Origin: Isoetes taiwanensis
Taxonomy: Eukaryota; Streptophyta; Lycopodiopsida; Isoetales; Isoetaceae
NCBI GenBank assembly: GCA_021234155.1
Contig: JAJEKV010000240.1
Span: 62,001-126,000, forward strand
Direction of reading: 5' to 3'
Length of the DNA: 64,000 nucleotides
Part shown: positions 22,130-35,100 of the stretch, one piece after another
Numbering within the stretch: position 1 is the stretch's first letter
Layout of the letters: the number at the start of each line of letters is the position of its first letter
Position numbers and translations under genes: made by a program
The notes under the pieces: generated by a model
The model's database searches: none
Seen by the model: only the letters and a program-made list of their open reading frames with translations
What the model was told of the DNA's origin: nothing

Positions 22130-24950
22130 TTATCTTTTTTTCTTTTTCTTTTTTCTTTTTTTGGGAGAAACGACAATATTGAATCCACATATTGATGATG
22201 CAAATATAGCTGACATGGTTGCCATATCATTTTATCTTCAGCAAGCTAATCAGGTTCGGAAAATAGATGCATATTTATCCATTTGGCTTTTGTATTGTCT
22301 GGTGATGCATTAGCTATCTTGCACTAGCAAGGTATTGGCTAAGCTTAGTAACATCGCTAGATTCTAAGAGTCGAACTGTGAACAATGCATATGGCAATTC
22401 TGGACTTTGGGTTTTGGAATAAATATGTTTTGCCATTAAGTTATGCATCATAACTAAGGAGCACATTGAAAATCATTGATTATTGAAGAATTCAAAATAT
22501 CCAGACCTAGAAGCTATTATTGAGCCATGCAACATAGCTATTTCCATCTTGGTATATTGAAAGACTGAAACCTGGACTTATATTGATTGGCTGCTAAATG
22601 TATTATTCTAGATCAGTTAAGGGTAGCTTAATGTCATCTACGTTTGTGATTTATGTGAATCTGTTCAATAATGTAATTGGTTAAGCAGGCTTATAAATGC
22701 ATAGGTGGCATATGTGAAATTAATGGCTAAAAAATAAGTTCTAGCCTGATAAGGGCTATGGAATCTGAAAATAGAACTTTAAGCAGTGATATTGCATTTA
22801 AGAATTATAGAATATATAATTTGTATGGCCATTGAGATATGCATCACAGTAATGGAACACTAGAAATGGCTGAATATTATCTATTACTATCTTACTGTGG
22901 ACTTGAATGAATTGCCATATATCTATTAAGGGAGATGTATGACCATAGGCGAGTAGCAATTGAGTTTGAAATATTTTATTCTATTGGACAAAGTCATTTC
23001 TGACGTGCATGATGCAAACCACAATTGGATTAAAGAGCCGTTGCCTTTGTTGAACACATGTACATAAAGTACCCACTATCCAAGAGATACTGGTTTCGAG
23101 CAATAGAATGGCTGCAAATCATTCCCATTGTAGAGGTAGAGATCTCCTAGCTCGCCATGAATCTGAATCCGATAAATCCCACTAGACCATAGCCCAGCCT
23201 AAAAATGATCCAAAATATGGTGCATTGTTGGAGAACCCTCTAGGTCATCAAGATGCCGAACAAGCAAAAAGTTCAAGAACTAGCAATCCACATAGCCCTT
23301 CCTTAGAAAGTGAAATCCAAAGTCTCCCGCACTTGAATCTCAGGATTTTTAATCCCGTAACCTGATCGCATTTGCTAGGATACATAGAAACTCCCATATG
23401 TACCTAAAATATTTAGTGAAACCAACAATGAATTGGAATAGGCTGCCACACTATTCCAGAAGCTGCCACCTTCTTTCAGGGTCTGATCCTCTGCCTCCAA
23501 ATCAGCCTGATCAATCAAAAATCTAGATAATGATGGAAAATTACTGATCTTAAACAATTAGCTTGAAGTTAACGAAGCTTAGAACAAGCCCAACCCACCA
23601 GACCACTCTTCAGGGCCTAGTCTCAAAATATAAACTATGAAGAGACCATAATACACCACCAAAGACTATGAAAATTGATAAATCACTCTGCCATGGCCAC
23701 AGATAAAAACAAACCTGTTGCTTCCATCCTCTTATTCTACGTACTTCCGCCAGTAAGAAATGGAAAAAAAAGGGAACTTTTCAGCCAGATTATATTCGAA
23801 AGATTTAAATGCGGATCACCTGGGTGAAGGCCATGGATCCTTGCCTGTGAGTCAAAGCAGAAGTCCTTTCGCCTGGCCATAAATTAAAGTTTTGCCCTAT
23901 ACCAAACCATCCTCCATCCGGAGAAACGCTACAACCTCTTAGTTCCTATTATTATGCGGCCTGTGCATAGGAACCCATCCGGCTACGGGAGCTATGAAGT
24001 GACTTAGCACTATATAACGAGGCTTGTGGCTAAGCGGAGGGAGGTTGAGCATGGCTACTGGGGACCCATAACGTGTTAGGCCTATGGCCGGTCACTTCAT
24101 GTGGGCCGGATATGGGTCCGACACTTCCTGGGTCAATGGTGTCGCCCTGGCTCTCAAGAGTTGCAGGTGTTGGCCTGGCTCTTATTTTGGGGAGTTCAGT
24201 CGGGTACGAATCACGTGTTGCCACGATTCTCTAGCCGCCCATGGAACCACTAGACCTCGAAAAGGGAAGATGCAACCCTTCCTACCTCATCGGACTGGGG
24301 AGATGCAACTCGGAGTAGTCCCAATGGGCGATACCATAGGATTACGTATTCGGCAAGTTATAGTCACGTCAGAGCCCGATGTAGCACGTCTGCAAAGTAT
24401 AAGGGGCGGATGGAGTGGCCAACCCTAGCCATTGTCTGTAGCCAGCCCCACCATGGTTATACCTCGGTCTGCTCTATCTTGAGGCCCAGCTGTCAGTCTA
24501 CTTACCTTACGAGTCAGAGCCTGAGTAGGAGCTCATATGTTTTACGGCATGTTGATATCTTTGATGTATCTATGTATGTATGGATGTGCTACCCTTCGAG
24601 GTAGTTGGATGTATGGTTATTATTGCTGATGTTATATTATGAATCTGTTGTTATAGAAGCCCATAGGGGAAGGGCGCAGAAGACATCTTCGTGTCCCCTT
24701 CTTGCACTAAAGATATCTTGGGTGCCGGATAGAGGGAGGGCCCATGCGGTCGGAGGGCTTGCTGGGGGATTTCCCATAAGATGTATGACAGGTGTCGTAT
24801 ATTTGATGGGGAGCGTCACAACTTCGGCACTGGCAACACTAGTGTCTTACAAGAGGATAGTGAAGATACAACTGAAGATATTTAAAGAAGGTAAATGCTA
24901 TGGATAGGGAAGAATTGTTCAACAATACGCAATACCAGAACAATGGGGTA
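22130..24950. other. No gene recognised
   Basis: A T-rich low-complexity block is at 22130-22165. The 24000-24880 part is GC-richer, with frames on both strands (24084-24428 plus, 24605-24907 plus), but I recognise no family; it may be part of an LTR element. Confidence 0.4.
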
Positions 24951-25500
24951 GAAGACGGTGAAGGAAGAGATCAAATCAGACTGTAATCAAAATCTCAGTT
25001 CTAAAGGCATTTGTCCACACACCAGCATTAAATTTGCCTACCCTAACACCACCATCCTTTCTAGCATTAACAACACCTTTGTGGATGGAATGGCTTCTCT
25101 GCAACTAACGTGCTTAGCTAATGATGGTAATACTAACTCCCACCGAAAATTTAGATTTATGCAGATGGTTCAAAATATAGCCTTAGATGATGTAGACGCA
25201 TGGCGTTCCTAGAGACTTATCGAAAAAACAGTCCCATAGACAAAATCCAAAAAGATGGGCGAGAAGGACTCGAGATCCAAGTAAGTGTCTTTCCTATCGT
25301 GGAATATTTATGTGGTGCATGTGGCTTCCAATGGCAAACCAACAGATGGGATTATTAAATCCAAATTCTGAGCCGAAGAGTTGACTCTAGGTGAAGACCT
25401 TGAGGTAGAAATAGATGCTGACATACCCAAAGACAGTGATTTGCTAAGCAGATATCTGCAGACAGATGAGGACAAAAAAAGGTTCATATTAAAATATTAA
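24951..25500 (+). pseudogene. Unrecognised coding-like fragment
   Basis: The plus strand reads KFAYPNTTILSSINNTF, VDGMASLQLTCLANDGN, KFRFMQMVQNIALDDVDAW (24958-25212). After stops it continues DGIIKSKF and AEELTLGEDLEVEIDADIP, KDSDLLSRYLQTDEDKKRFI (25345-25500). Residue composition looks protein-like rather than random, but I cannot name the family. In-frame stops make it a relic. Confidence 0.35.
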
Positions 25501-25609
25501 GGAGACCATATATTTAAGCGAAGAAAATATAAATACAGTAACTAAAGGCTATTGGAAATGCGTCTTGGACTACCTTGGTGGACGGATCCCTCTATCCTAT
25601 GGCCCGGAC

Positions 25610-25855
25610 CATATGTTGGGGCCTCAAAGCACCTCTCGTTTTGATTATGGTCATTTATGATTAGGGTTGCCTATAATTTTGAAATATGAAATGCAGGTTC
25701 GCCTGAGGTTTTGGAATACGAAATACATGGACTGGTCTCTATATGAACACTGCCTAAGGCTTTAGAATATGAAATGCGAACACTCAATATCTACCAAAAT
25801 AATTCAATATCCGCATAAGAATGCTTTAACCAATGCAACCAACGAGCTAACATGC
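25610..25855 (-). mobile_element. tRNA-derived SINE, copy 1
   Basis: The reverse complement matches 31970-32200 along its length: a TTAGCTCGTTGG head (RNA polymerase III A-box-like), ATTTTGGTAGAT, then AGAATATG, GCCTAAGG or GCCTGAGG with TTTTGGAATA, ATCATAAATGACCATAAT and AAAACGAGAGGTGC. About 240 bp. The B-box is degraded here. It lies just 3' of the CCDC39 stop codon, in opposite orientation to the second copy. Confidence 0.65.
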
Positions 25856-26174
25856 TAAGATGCTTATTTTTTCTATTGAACCTATGTTTTTTTTCCTTAA
25901 TAATAACACATTCAATTGTTTTAGCCGTATGGCCTGTGGTAATAAGAATGGTGATTTATGCATCTATATCAAATCCTTCTGGAACCCCCTACTATTGTGC
26001 TCCATATTCATCTAGAAGATCTATAGTAAACTATTGTATATTCATATGATACATCAATGTAAGAAGAAACACGTATCTGCAAATTTTTCTGTTCTTCTTT
26101 TTCTTTTTCCATTCTCTTTTCAAGTTGCTAGTAACCAACAATGTATGAGGTGATTTTCAAACACTTGTATATTA

Positions 26175-29100
26175 TTATTCATGCGTAAACTCCATGGTCA
26201 CAACACTACCACTTCTTGAGCTTCTAGCCGAGCCAATACTATCTATCCTAGAGAAGCTATGAATGCTGCTTCTACTAGAAATAGATCCTCGACTTGACGA
26301 TGAAATAAGACTTGATCTTACACTAGATGTATTTGATGGCATTTTAAATCCAGCATCAATAATACGTTCTTGAACAATTTCTGCAACGTCCGGATTCTCT
26401 TGTATAAGGGCTTTTAACTTATATAGAACATCCGTAGTTGTTTCTTTAAGCTCAGCGAGTTGCATTTCCTTCTGAACTCTTTCTGCATCTTCCCTATAAA
26501 GTTCAAAACTAGTTAGCTGTAATACACTCATTGCCAATGCACATAATATGATTGTCATTTGGATAGATATTAGATCTTTTTGTGGCGGGTATACAATGGT
26601 GTCAAATTTATACACTCTTGTTATTTATATCAATATAGAAGGTGATCAATTAGACTAGAGAAAACTTTTAGTGGAATCTAATCTCTAGATACTTTCATAT
26701 ACAACTCATCCTTTTAGTGGAATCTAATCTCTAGATATTTTCACATACAACTCATTCAGATATAATATACTATAGTTAGGAGTATTGCATTGAATAGAAT
26801 ATAAAGTTCAACATCCATGGAGACCATGAAGACTATTTAGGCCATGGGATCCATACAACGAGTAGTGCAACCTAGAACATCACAGAACATAATGAAAATG
26901 TGATAAAGCATGGGCAAATGCCCAGATGAAACTAGAACTTGGCCCGAAGGCTAGACAATCAAATCAAACTCTACATTATATGCAATACTATATGGTCCAG
27001 ATTATCCCCAGTGGTTTAGAATAATTGTTTTACATCCACAATAAATTGCCGACCTTTTTTTAAGTCATGCTTCTCTCATTTTGTATAATTCCTCCATACA
27101 CTTGCAAAGTTAAAGAATATAGAATAGAAGAAGAGTGGTATTCTTGTACTGAGAAGTTTGTACTCTTGAGATGATTGTTATGCCTAAGATAAGGAGATGA
27201 CTAAGCGCCTCTTGGAAACGTTCCAGAGATGGCGAAGGCGACCATGTCTTACAGTCCTAACTGACAAGCATAGACTACTCTGTGCATGACATTATGCAAA
27301 AAATGCAAAGCCTCATCCCAATATGAAGAAGTGGTTGTCTTCGCCTCCGAGTGAGGACACAAGAATATATAATGTGCAAGAAGGATGAATTAGACTATTA
27401 TTTGTTGGTGTTATATGCGTGTCCTTAAATTAGTTGATATCGTGATGGCATTAAAGTGATCCTCGCCAAATCCCCTCCCCAACACACAACCCAAAAAAAA
27501 AAAAAAAAATCATGTAACTTTTGGCTTTTTAGTGATACGCATGGGCAAATCCTCTCTCTAAGTAAGTAACTTAATAGTCTTTCAAACTCCCAACAACGAT
27601 GTTCTAGTTCGGGGCAAAGAGTGGCGCATATCACTTCTCAATGCTACTAGTCCAAATTATGTTTTTAGCTTCTGTTATGGGATTGGTGGTAAAAGCTCCA
27701 ATAAAATATCAAAGTAGATTGAAACATGGATCTAATAAAGTACCAAAGCTAGCATCTCCAAGGATAACATGCCTTTTTCATCCTTTTTTTAGTTTTCTTT
27801 TAAAGGAATAGCGGGCTCTGGCTTTATATACTTAGAAAAGGAATTGTTTTACCACCAATTAGGCCATCAACGAGTAAGTAGGGCTGAATTTAAATTAATG
27901 TTATGATAACATTATCTAACAGCAGTGAGTTGGGCAAATAAAATTATATGGTATTTAACACAAGGGCACATTTAATCTCCATGAACAACTATCTCTACAA
28001 GAGCTCACTAGTTTGTGACATTATGTGAATGTTTCTTTCTTAAAGATGCCTTTGGGATACCAATAGCATGTGGCATTACAACGAACACATCAATCGTGCT
28101 CCGATATGGTGGGCCATGTAAGTACTTCTTAGCACATCTGCCTATGAACAAGCATCACACAATTATATCTACTCGTACAAATGTAGAACGCCTCAGAATT
28201 GAAACAAGCAAGTGAATTAAGGAGTCGATATAATGCAGAACTTGTAACTGTTGTTGAATGGGAGACCTAGAGCATAAAAGCCACATTTTGGGGTTATCCG
28301 AGGGAAGTATACTACTTTGTTAACATCAACTCCATTTTTGTATGAGCTTTTATAGATATAACATTCAAGTGGTTGCTCTTGCATATTATATTCTAGAAGT
28401 CATAAAAAATGTTTATAACATTCTATCTAGTGCGAGTACGCTACTTTGTTAACATCAACTCCATTTTTGTATGAGCTTTTATAGATGTATCATTCAAGTG
28501 GTTGCTCTTGCATATTATATTCTAGAAGTTATAAAAAACGTTTATAATATTCTATCTAGTGCGAGTACATTGATCTGTCTATATTTCTCACTACGTTCAT
28601 TACTATCAAGGTTTTGCCCTTCAAAATTATTGGGCCGAGATATTTTAATTCTAAGGGTAATGACTATATTTATATTCTTTATATATGGACGATAGAAAAT
28701 CAATCCTATATAATTTAATTATATTCTTAGCACTTAGACCCTTCTAAAGAAAAGAGATGTTAATGAAAGGTCGTTAAAGACGTCATTCCTATCATTTAGT
28801 AGTATATATTTATCTATATATCTAAAGAAAGGAGATGCTAATCAAACGTCTTTTAGTAATATATATTTAGTAATATTGACTTTAAAATAAATACGCCAGG
28901 GAGTGCGCCATCTACTATTTGTGCCTCATCTATAGACATGTTAAAATTTGACTTCATATTGCGTTAAGTTAAACTCACCCTAACGATCCTTTTAAATCTT
29001 TGGAGAGGCGTTGAAAGTGGATTGTGGCCCTCCTTTGTTTTTGAGCTTGTTTCTCTTCATCTTTTGTTGCCAACTCTTCTTGTTTTTGTAAATCCTTCAA

Positions 29101-32100
29101 CATCTCTAGAAATTCGCTTTTTTCTTTTTCTCTATTTTCTAAACTTTCTTCCATATTTGCTACTTCCTGTTTAGAAACTTTGGATCATAATAAGATAAAT
29201 GTGCCAACACTGCATTATATGAATGCAATGGAACATATAAATAGCCTAAAATTAGTAAAACATTATGATCTTAACATTGTGTATAGTATGGAAGGGTTTG
29301 CATCTAAACCAACAATGGTAATGAGAACCAAGCATGCATTACTTTAGACTTCCACAAAGCTCAAGATGCATACGCTCAATAAAATATATTTTATTGTTTG
29401 CCTCTTTTTTTTTCAAAGAAGACAGATTTTATCGAAACACTAAAGCACATACATGTGAAAAAAGCAAAGGCAAGAATACGGATACTCAAGATCCACTAAG
29501 TGAAGCATACCTATACATAAGAATTGGAGAATTGAATTGAATCTTAGTTTTACTGTCCATGGAGATTAAAAGATCTGTGGGACCCAATACAAGAAAGAGC
29601 ACAACCACCCCATTATTATCCAAGATTAAAAAATCACCGCCACGAAGGGTTTTAGAGGAAAAACCCTTATTAGTAATGACCTGGCTTTGTAGAGTAGTCC
29701 AAGTATTGGGATAAACTGTTGGAAGCACTTGTTGACTTATTAATGCCACTTGGAAGAGAGCCAACACTATACTGGCCTAAACAGATCATATCCAGAAAAA
29801 AATTCTTAATGGTCTCGATAGCATTTGCTTAATAAAATAGGGAAATGATTTTCACGTTCTGCCGAAGAATTACAAATCCGACCCCTTTATGGTTACGCCG
29901 TGCGGGGCTCAGCTAGAGGTTTCCCACCCACGAGCTCCAGCCCCCAGGCGGAGGCTCTTCTTTAACGGCGGTCGGGCCGGCAGCAATAATACAATACGCT
30001 CCTTACTTTAGGACCAATCTTGATAATTTGGCATTTAAGTACATCTAACTATATCCAAAACTATATCTGCTTCCATTAGGAGGAAGGGAGTTGAAGGTGT
30101 CAAATTAGATGGAAGAAGAATTCTGCATCCATTAGCAACTTATGCATAGAGTTCACGAGTAACTCATGTTGACAAAGACACATTGAGATATCTGCTTGTT
30201 CTGGAGGTATATATGCTAGAAAGTCAACTATTTTCTACCAATATCAAGATTTTCAATAACCTTCCAACTTTGCTAGGTCAACATGAATGGACCTCTTTGA
30301 TTTAGCAAAGTTGAACTCAAGTTTGATGGTTACTCAAAGGGATCCACCAACAGATGGAGAATATCATCAAGTGTCCACAAGTCTGCCACCCCATACACTA
30401 AATACTAGTGAAAGATATTAAGCCTAATCTTTGCATTTTGAAAATTAGTGTGGTGATAAGAAAAAGCAGTATTATATGCATCATGTACAAAATTCACGAG
30501 ATCCATCCTCCATAGACAAGTGAATAACACCATCTTGAGCGACACTACAGAATAACTGTAACAAGACTTTCGTCACAATTGTAAATAGCAAAATGGAGCT
30601 AGTGGGCAACCTTGATAGACAATTACATAACCATTTGATATTTGGATCTCTAATAAAATGATCCAAATTATGAATTTCAAAGAATTGAATTGAATTGATT
30701 TTTATAGTCCACGAGAGACGATTATGGGACCCAAACAAAGAATATAGCAAGCATATCTTTGCTAGGATTACCCCCCCTTCTCCCCCTTCCCCCCCCACCA
30801 AAAAAAAAGGGACTTTCGAGGGAAAAACTTTTGCAATAGTAGATATCTTTGAGGCTGTATAATGATACACCATGCTACATTTTAATCTCAGTGTCGTGTT
30901 TGAGGATATAACTGAGTGCATGCATTCATGCAGTCTTGGAGAAAAGATCCCAGCAAACCCACCGAAGTAGTGTCTAGCAGTGCATGAAGCACCTGGTTAG
31001 GCATAATCAACTCAGCATAGGGGGCTCGGATGTGGATGAATGTTGGACATTGTTGCAATATGTGACATTCGTCTTCAATGGCGCCCTGCTGGCAATTTTC
31101 TCCTAGAGATAGCGTTCTGTTTAATATCATGCCATTTTTGTCAGAACACTCTTCTTGAGATATATAATGACCATGCATATAGTATTATATGCAGTTTGTT
31201 GATGGCACTATACAACACTTCTAAGATCAAACTAAATTGATAAAGATGAGTCTAAATCAAATTGACTAAATTTTGAATTTCTATAATATAAAAAATAGAT
31301 GGGCACAAAGCTGGCCAAGGATAAAAGAGCAGTATAAGGAATCTATGGCATTTTCAAAAGCATTGCTAAGATAATTCAAAGTTTTCAAGAGGGTAGCTAT
31401 TTGGGGTATGTAGGATCTTAAAACCCAAGCAAAATAATGCATTGATATATATATTTGTTGTAGTGATGAAGAGTTTGAAAAAAATCATTCATGGATGATC
31501 AATTCCATATTAATACTACCTATTCAGTCCACTCGTAATAGGTGATGTCGCCTCGCAGCAAAAACATTTTGGCACTGCCGAGTCTGGCGGCTCTGTAAGT
31601 TTTTCTTTTGCCAAAATGTCTTCTAGAAGAAGGGGGGAGGGGAGGTTTCACTATTGAACGTAATGAGAAGTTGTTTCAAATTTCTAATAACTAAATGCCA
31701 TGTAGCATTAGAAAAAACCTGGAAAGCTCTATTTCGTATAAGAGGAAGTTCTCTTACAAGACATTCATGGCATAGAAACCATGCTGAAATGTCTTGACAT
31801 ATCAAGAATATCGTGTGAATATATAGCAAAATAACAAGGGGTTCCAAGGGGATTTAATATAGATATAATTCCTAAAACCATAGACCATATCCCTAAAACA
31901 ATTCAATGGGTTATTATACAAAAAAACATAGATTTAAGATAAAAAAAATAGATTTAAAATTAAAAAAAATAACTCACGATAGCTTACTGGTTAGATTGAT
32001 TAGGGTAGTCTTATTAGGATGTTGAGTTATTTTGGTAGATGTTCGAGCCCCCGTTTTTCATATTCTAAAACCTTAAGCGAAGCCGTATAGAGGCTCGATA

Positions 32101-35100
32101 TATCATTAAAACCTTAGGCAAACTCGTATTTGACATCTTAAAATCATAGGCGCACCCAATCATAAATGAGCATACGCAAAACGAGAGGTGCCCAGAGGCT
32201 CAAAGATCTGATGCGGGTCGTCGGATCGACAGATCCGACGACTGTGATAGTCCAGGGTGCACCTCGTTTAGAATATGTAGAAACAATTTAATTGTGAATT
32301 CAGTGAGCTGACGTGATGATTGGATAAAAAAGAATTAGAAAAGGACTTTTATCTCAATGTGGAAGCAATCCTAGTATGAATTCAGTGCTAATATGACGAT
32401 TGGATAAAAAGAACTACGGTAGTGCATCCTGGTACCGCTTTCCTTGTTGTTTTGTGGTTGCGTATTTGCGGCAAATCATTCTGAAGGCCGATGCTTCGTC
32501 CGTAGGAACTCTTTGTGTAGCCGCTTTTTCTATCTCTTTGCCCATGTTCTTTAAATATCCAGCCAAAAAATGCCACACCAAAGCTCTATAGCTCGAAAGC
32601 ATCCCATTTCTGGAGTACCTTCCATCAGCAATAGAGCTCTAAAAACAAAAGCTGTCCTTAGAAGAACAAAGAGGAGCCCAAACCCTTGGAGTTTTGACCT
32701 ACTCTTGTCAATCTTATTCATGTAGATTGATCTATGTTTGGGTTTCATTACCTATGATATGGGAAGTGATGCATCTCCTCAGAATAAGGAGCTCTATTCT
32801 GGCTTATAATTTTGCAATATAATGGCATAATTTGAAACAACCAATATAATAAAATAGAGGCGTAAACTAAAAAGGAAGAAAAGAAAAGAAACATCTAGGA
32901 CAACCAATGGCAATTGTACAAATGAGATAGGCAATATAATCTCAAGTTTGAGCCTAAGATTTAAACTAAAATCCCGAACAATCCCTCTCTTTGTCACATT
33001 TCTGTTTTGTTCTTTAAAGTCACCGCTAAGGCTGGCGTCCTCGCGTAATGCTTTCCCACGTGAATGAGGGGACTTAATACATGTCCAGGCCATGATTATG
33101 AATGACTTTCTGCTTCAAGACCTCGTTTGCTTGCAGGCGCTTCAATTTCAGTGGTTGTAGAGCTTCAAGTTATGGATTAAATAACAAAAGGTGCTGCTTG
33201 AACAGACATACCATTTTTTTCTCGTTTTATAGTGGCGAGATAGAGTTTTGTCTTCTTGCAGGTCGAGCATTTATCTTGTTGCAGGTCTGGTGATGGTTAT
33301 TGTTTCGATTTGCTTTTGGGTCTTTCTCGAATTATGATTTGAGCAATGAACTTAACCCAAATCAGTAGATGGAACAAAACAAAGATCACTCTGTGGCGGA
33401 CAAAGAATGCTATGTAGTGGAGGAAAGATTTCGTCTATTAGACAAAAACCACAGTAATCAATCATGACATGGCATGTATTATGTGCTAGAAACTTTTTAG
33501 CACGTAGTGCTTTTGGTAATTGAGCTAGCTTTGAATGACCAAACTTGTCAGGTTCCTTCTGGATTAGCCCACACTAGCTATCAAAGTATACAACTTCAAT
33601 TAGGGAAAACAAAAGTACACAGCTTACATTATGATATGAATTGCATGACCTTGAATCACGCCCCTTTTGACAGGGAACAAAGCATTCAAGAAAAAAGGAT
33701 TATCCTATCATAGAATATAATATTAGCTTGCCCAGAAAATGACTAGGTATTGTGATTTTACCTTTGAGATAATTTGCTCTTCATTTTCCTTCATTCTTGA
33801 ACGAAGTATTACAGACTCAAGCAAGACTTTCAAGCGAGCTTGTTCGTCCTCTAGATGGATGGCTTTATTTGACTTGTAGGCTGCATTGAAGTAGGTTGTT
33901 AGCATCCTTGATTTCTTTTACTGCATTTTCTAGTGCAGCAACATCTACTTGCTCCTGCATACCTCCACCTTTGTACTTCAATTTTTCATGTCAGAAAATT
34001 CCAAATTACATGAACTCGAACCTTTTCTACTTCTTGCTCAAGTGCATATCCCTCTTGTTGAAGCATCTCCCTTTCTTGTGCAGCTTTTATGATGTAATAA
34101 TTCGGTGATCGCTCTTGCTCCTCTACTATTTTAACTTTCCTTAAGATAATCTCATACTTTGATTGAAATGAAAAAAAAGTATCAAATTTTAAGCATTACA
34201 ATTTTAAATTTTGTTTCACAAGCAGTAAGGAACTTTTCATTACCTTATGGACGTGTAATAGGAGCTTTCTTCTTTTTAACATTAAGAAATGTAAGTCTTC
34301 TTGCAATGCCCTCAAAGCTAATCTTTGTTGATCTTGTCGTGCTGCAATTTCTCGCTTCCTTTCCTCCATACTCATTTGTAGTCTTTGCTTTGCATTCTCC
34401 ATTCCATACACCATATCTTCAACACATAAGATGTATTAGAATGTTATCTTAATAATCAAAACATAGAGAAAAGTTTAAATGTCATCTTTCAATTCAATTA
34501 ACGCAATTCTCCACTTAACAACAAATACCAAAACTTGAAGTTTGACACTAAAGGACTGAAACAAATTCAAAATATAAGACCCTACATATGCAATCAAATA
34601 GACCATGTAATGCCAAAGATTTTTGCAAAGTCTTCTCAAATATGTACAAAAGCAAGGACAACTCGTTTCAACCTGCAAGAGGCTTGGAAAGAGTGCATTC
34701 GGATGCAAAGTTTTCTATATTTGTTCTGTTAATATTTAGGATAACAAATATAAATGATGCTAGTGTCTAAGTCTAACTCTATTGTATATTGTGTTATCTC
34801 ATATTTTGACAACATCCCAAATGTCATTAGTCACTTCTTTCTTTATGTGACTCTTGAATTACGTAAGTTCCAACATCAAATCTTAATCGTAAGTTCCAAT
34901 GTCATTAGTCACTTCTTTCTTTATGTGACTCTTGAATTACGTAAGTTCCAACATCAAATCTTAATCGTAAGTTCCAATATGTTATCTTAGCAAATGTTTA
35001 GAAAAAGATGGGCCATAAGCCATGAGTGCCAACTTTGGATTGGAGTAGGGAGAGTTTTTTGCCTCACCATATTGACCCAACCAACTTTAGATTCAAAGTT

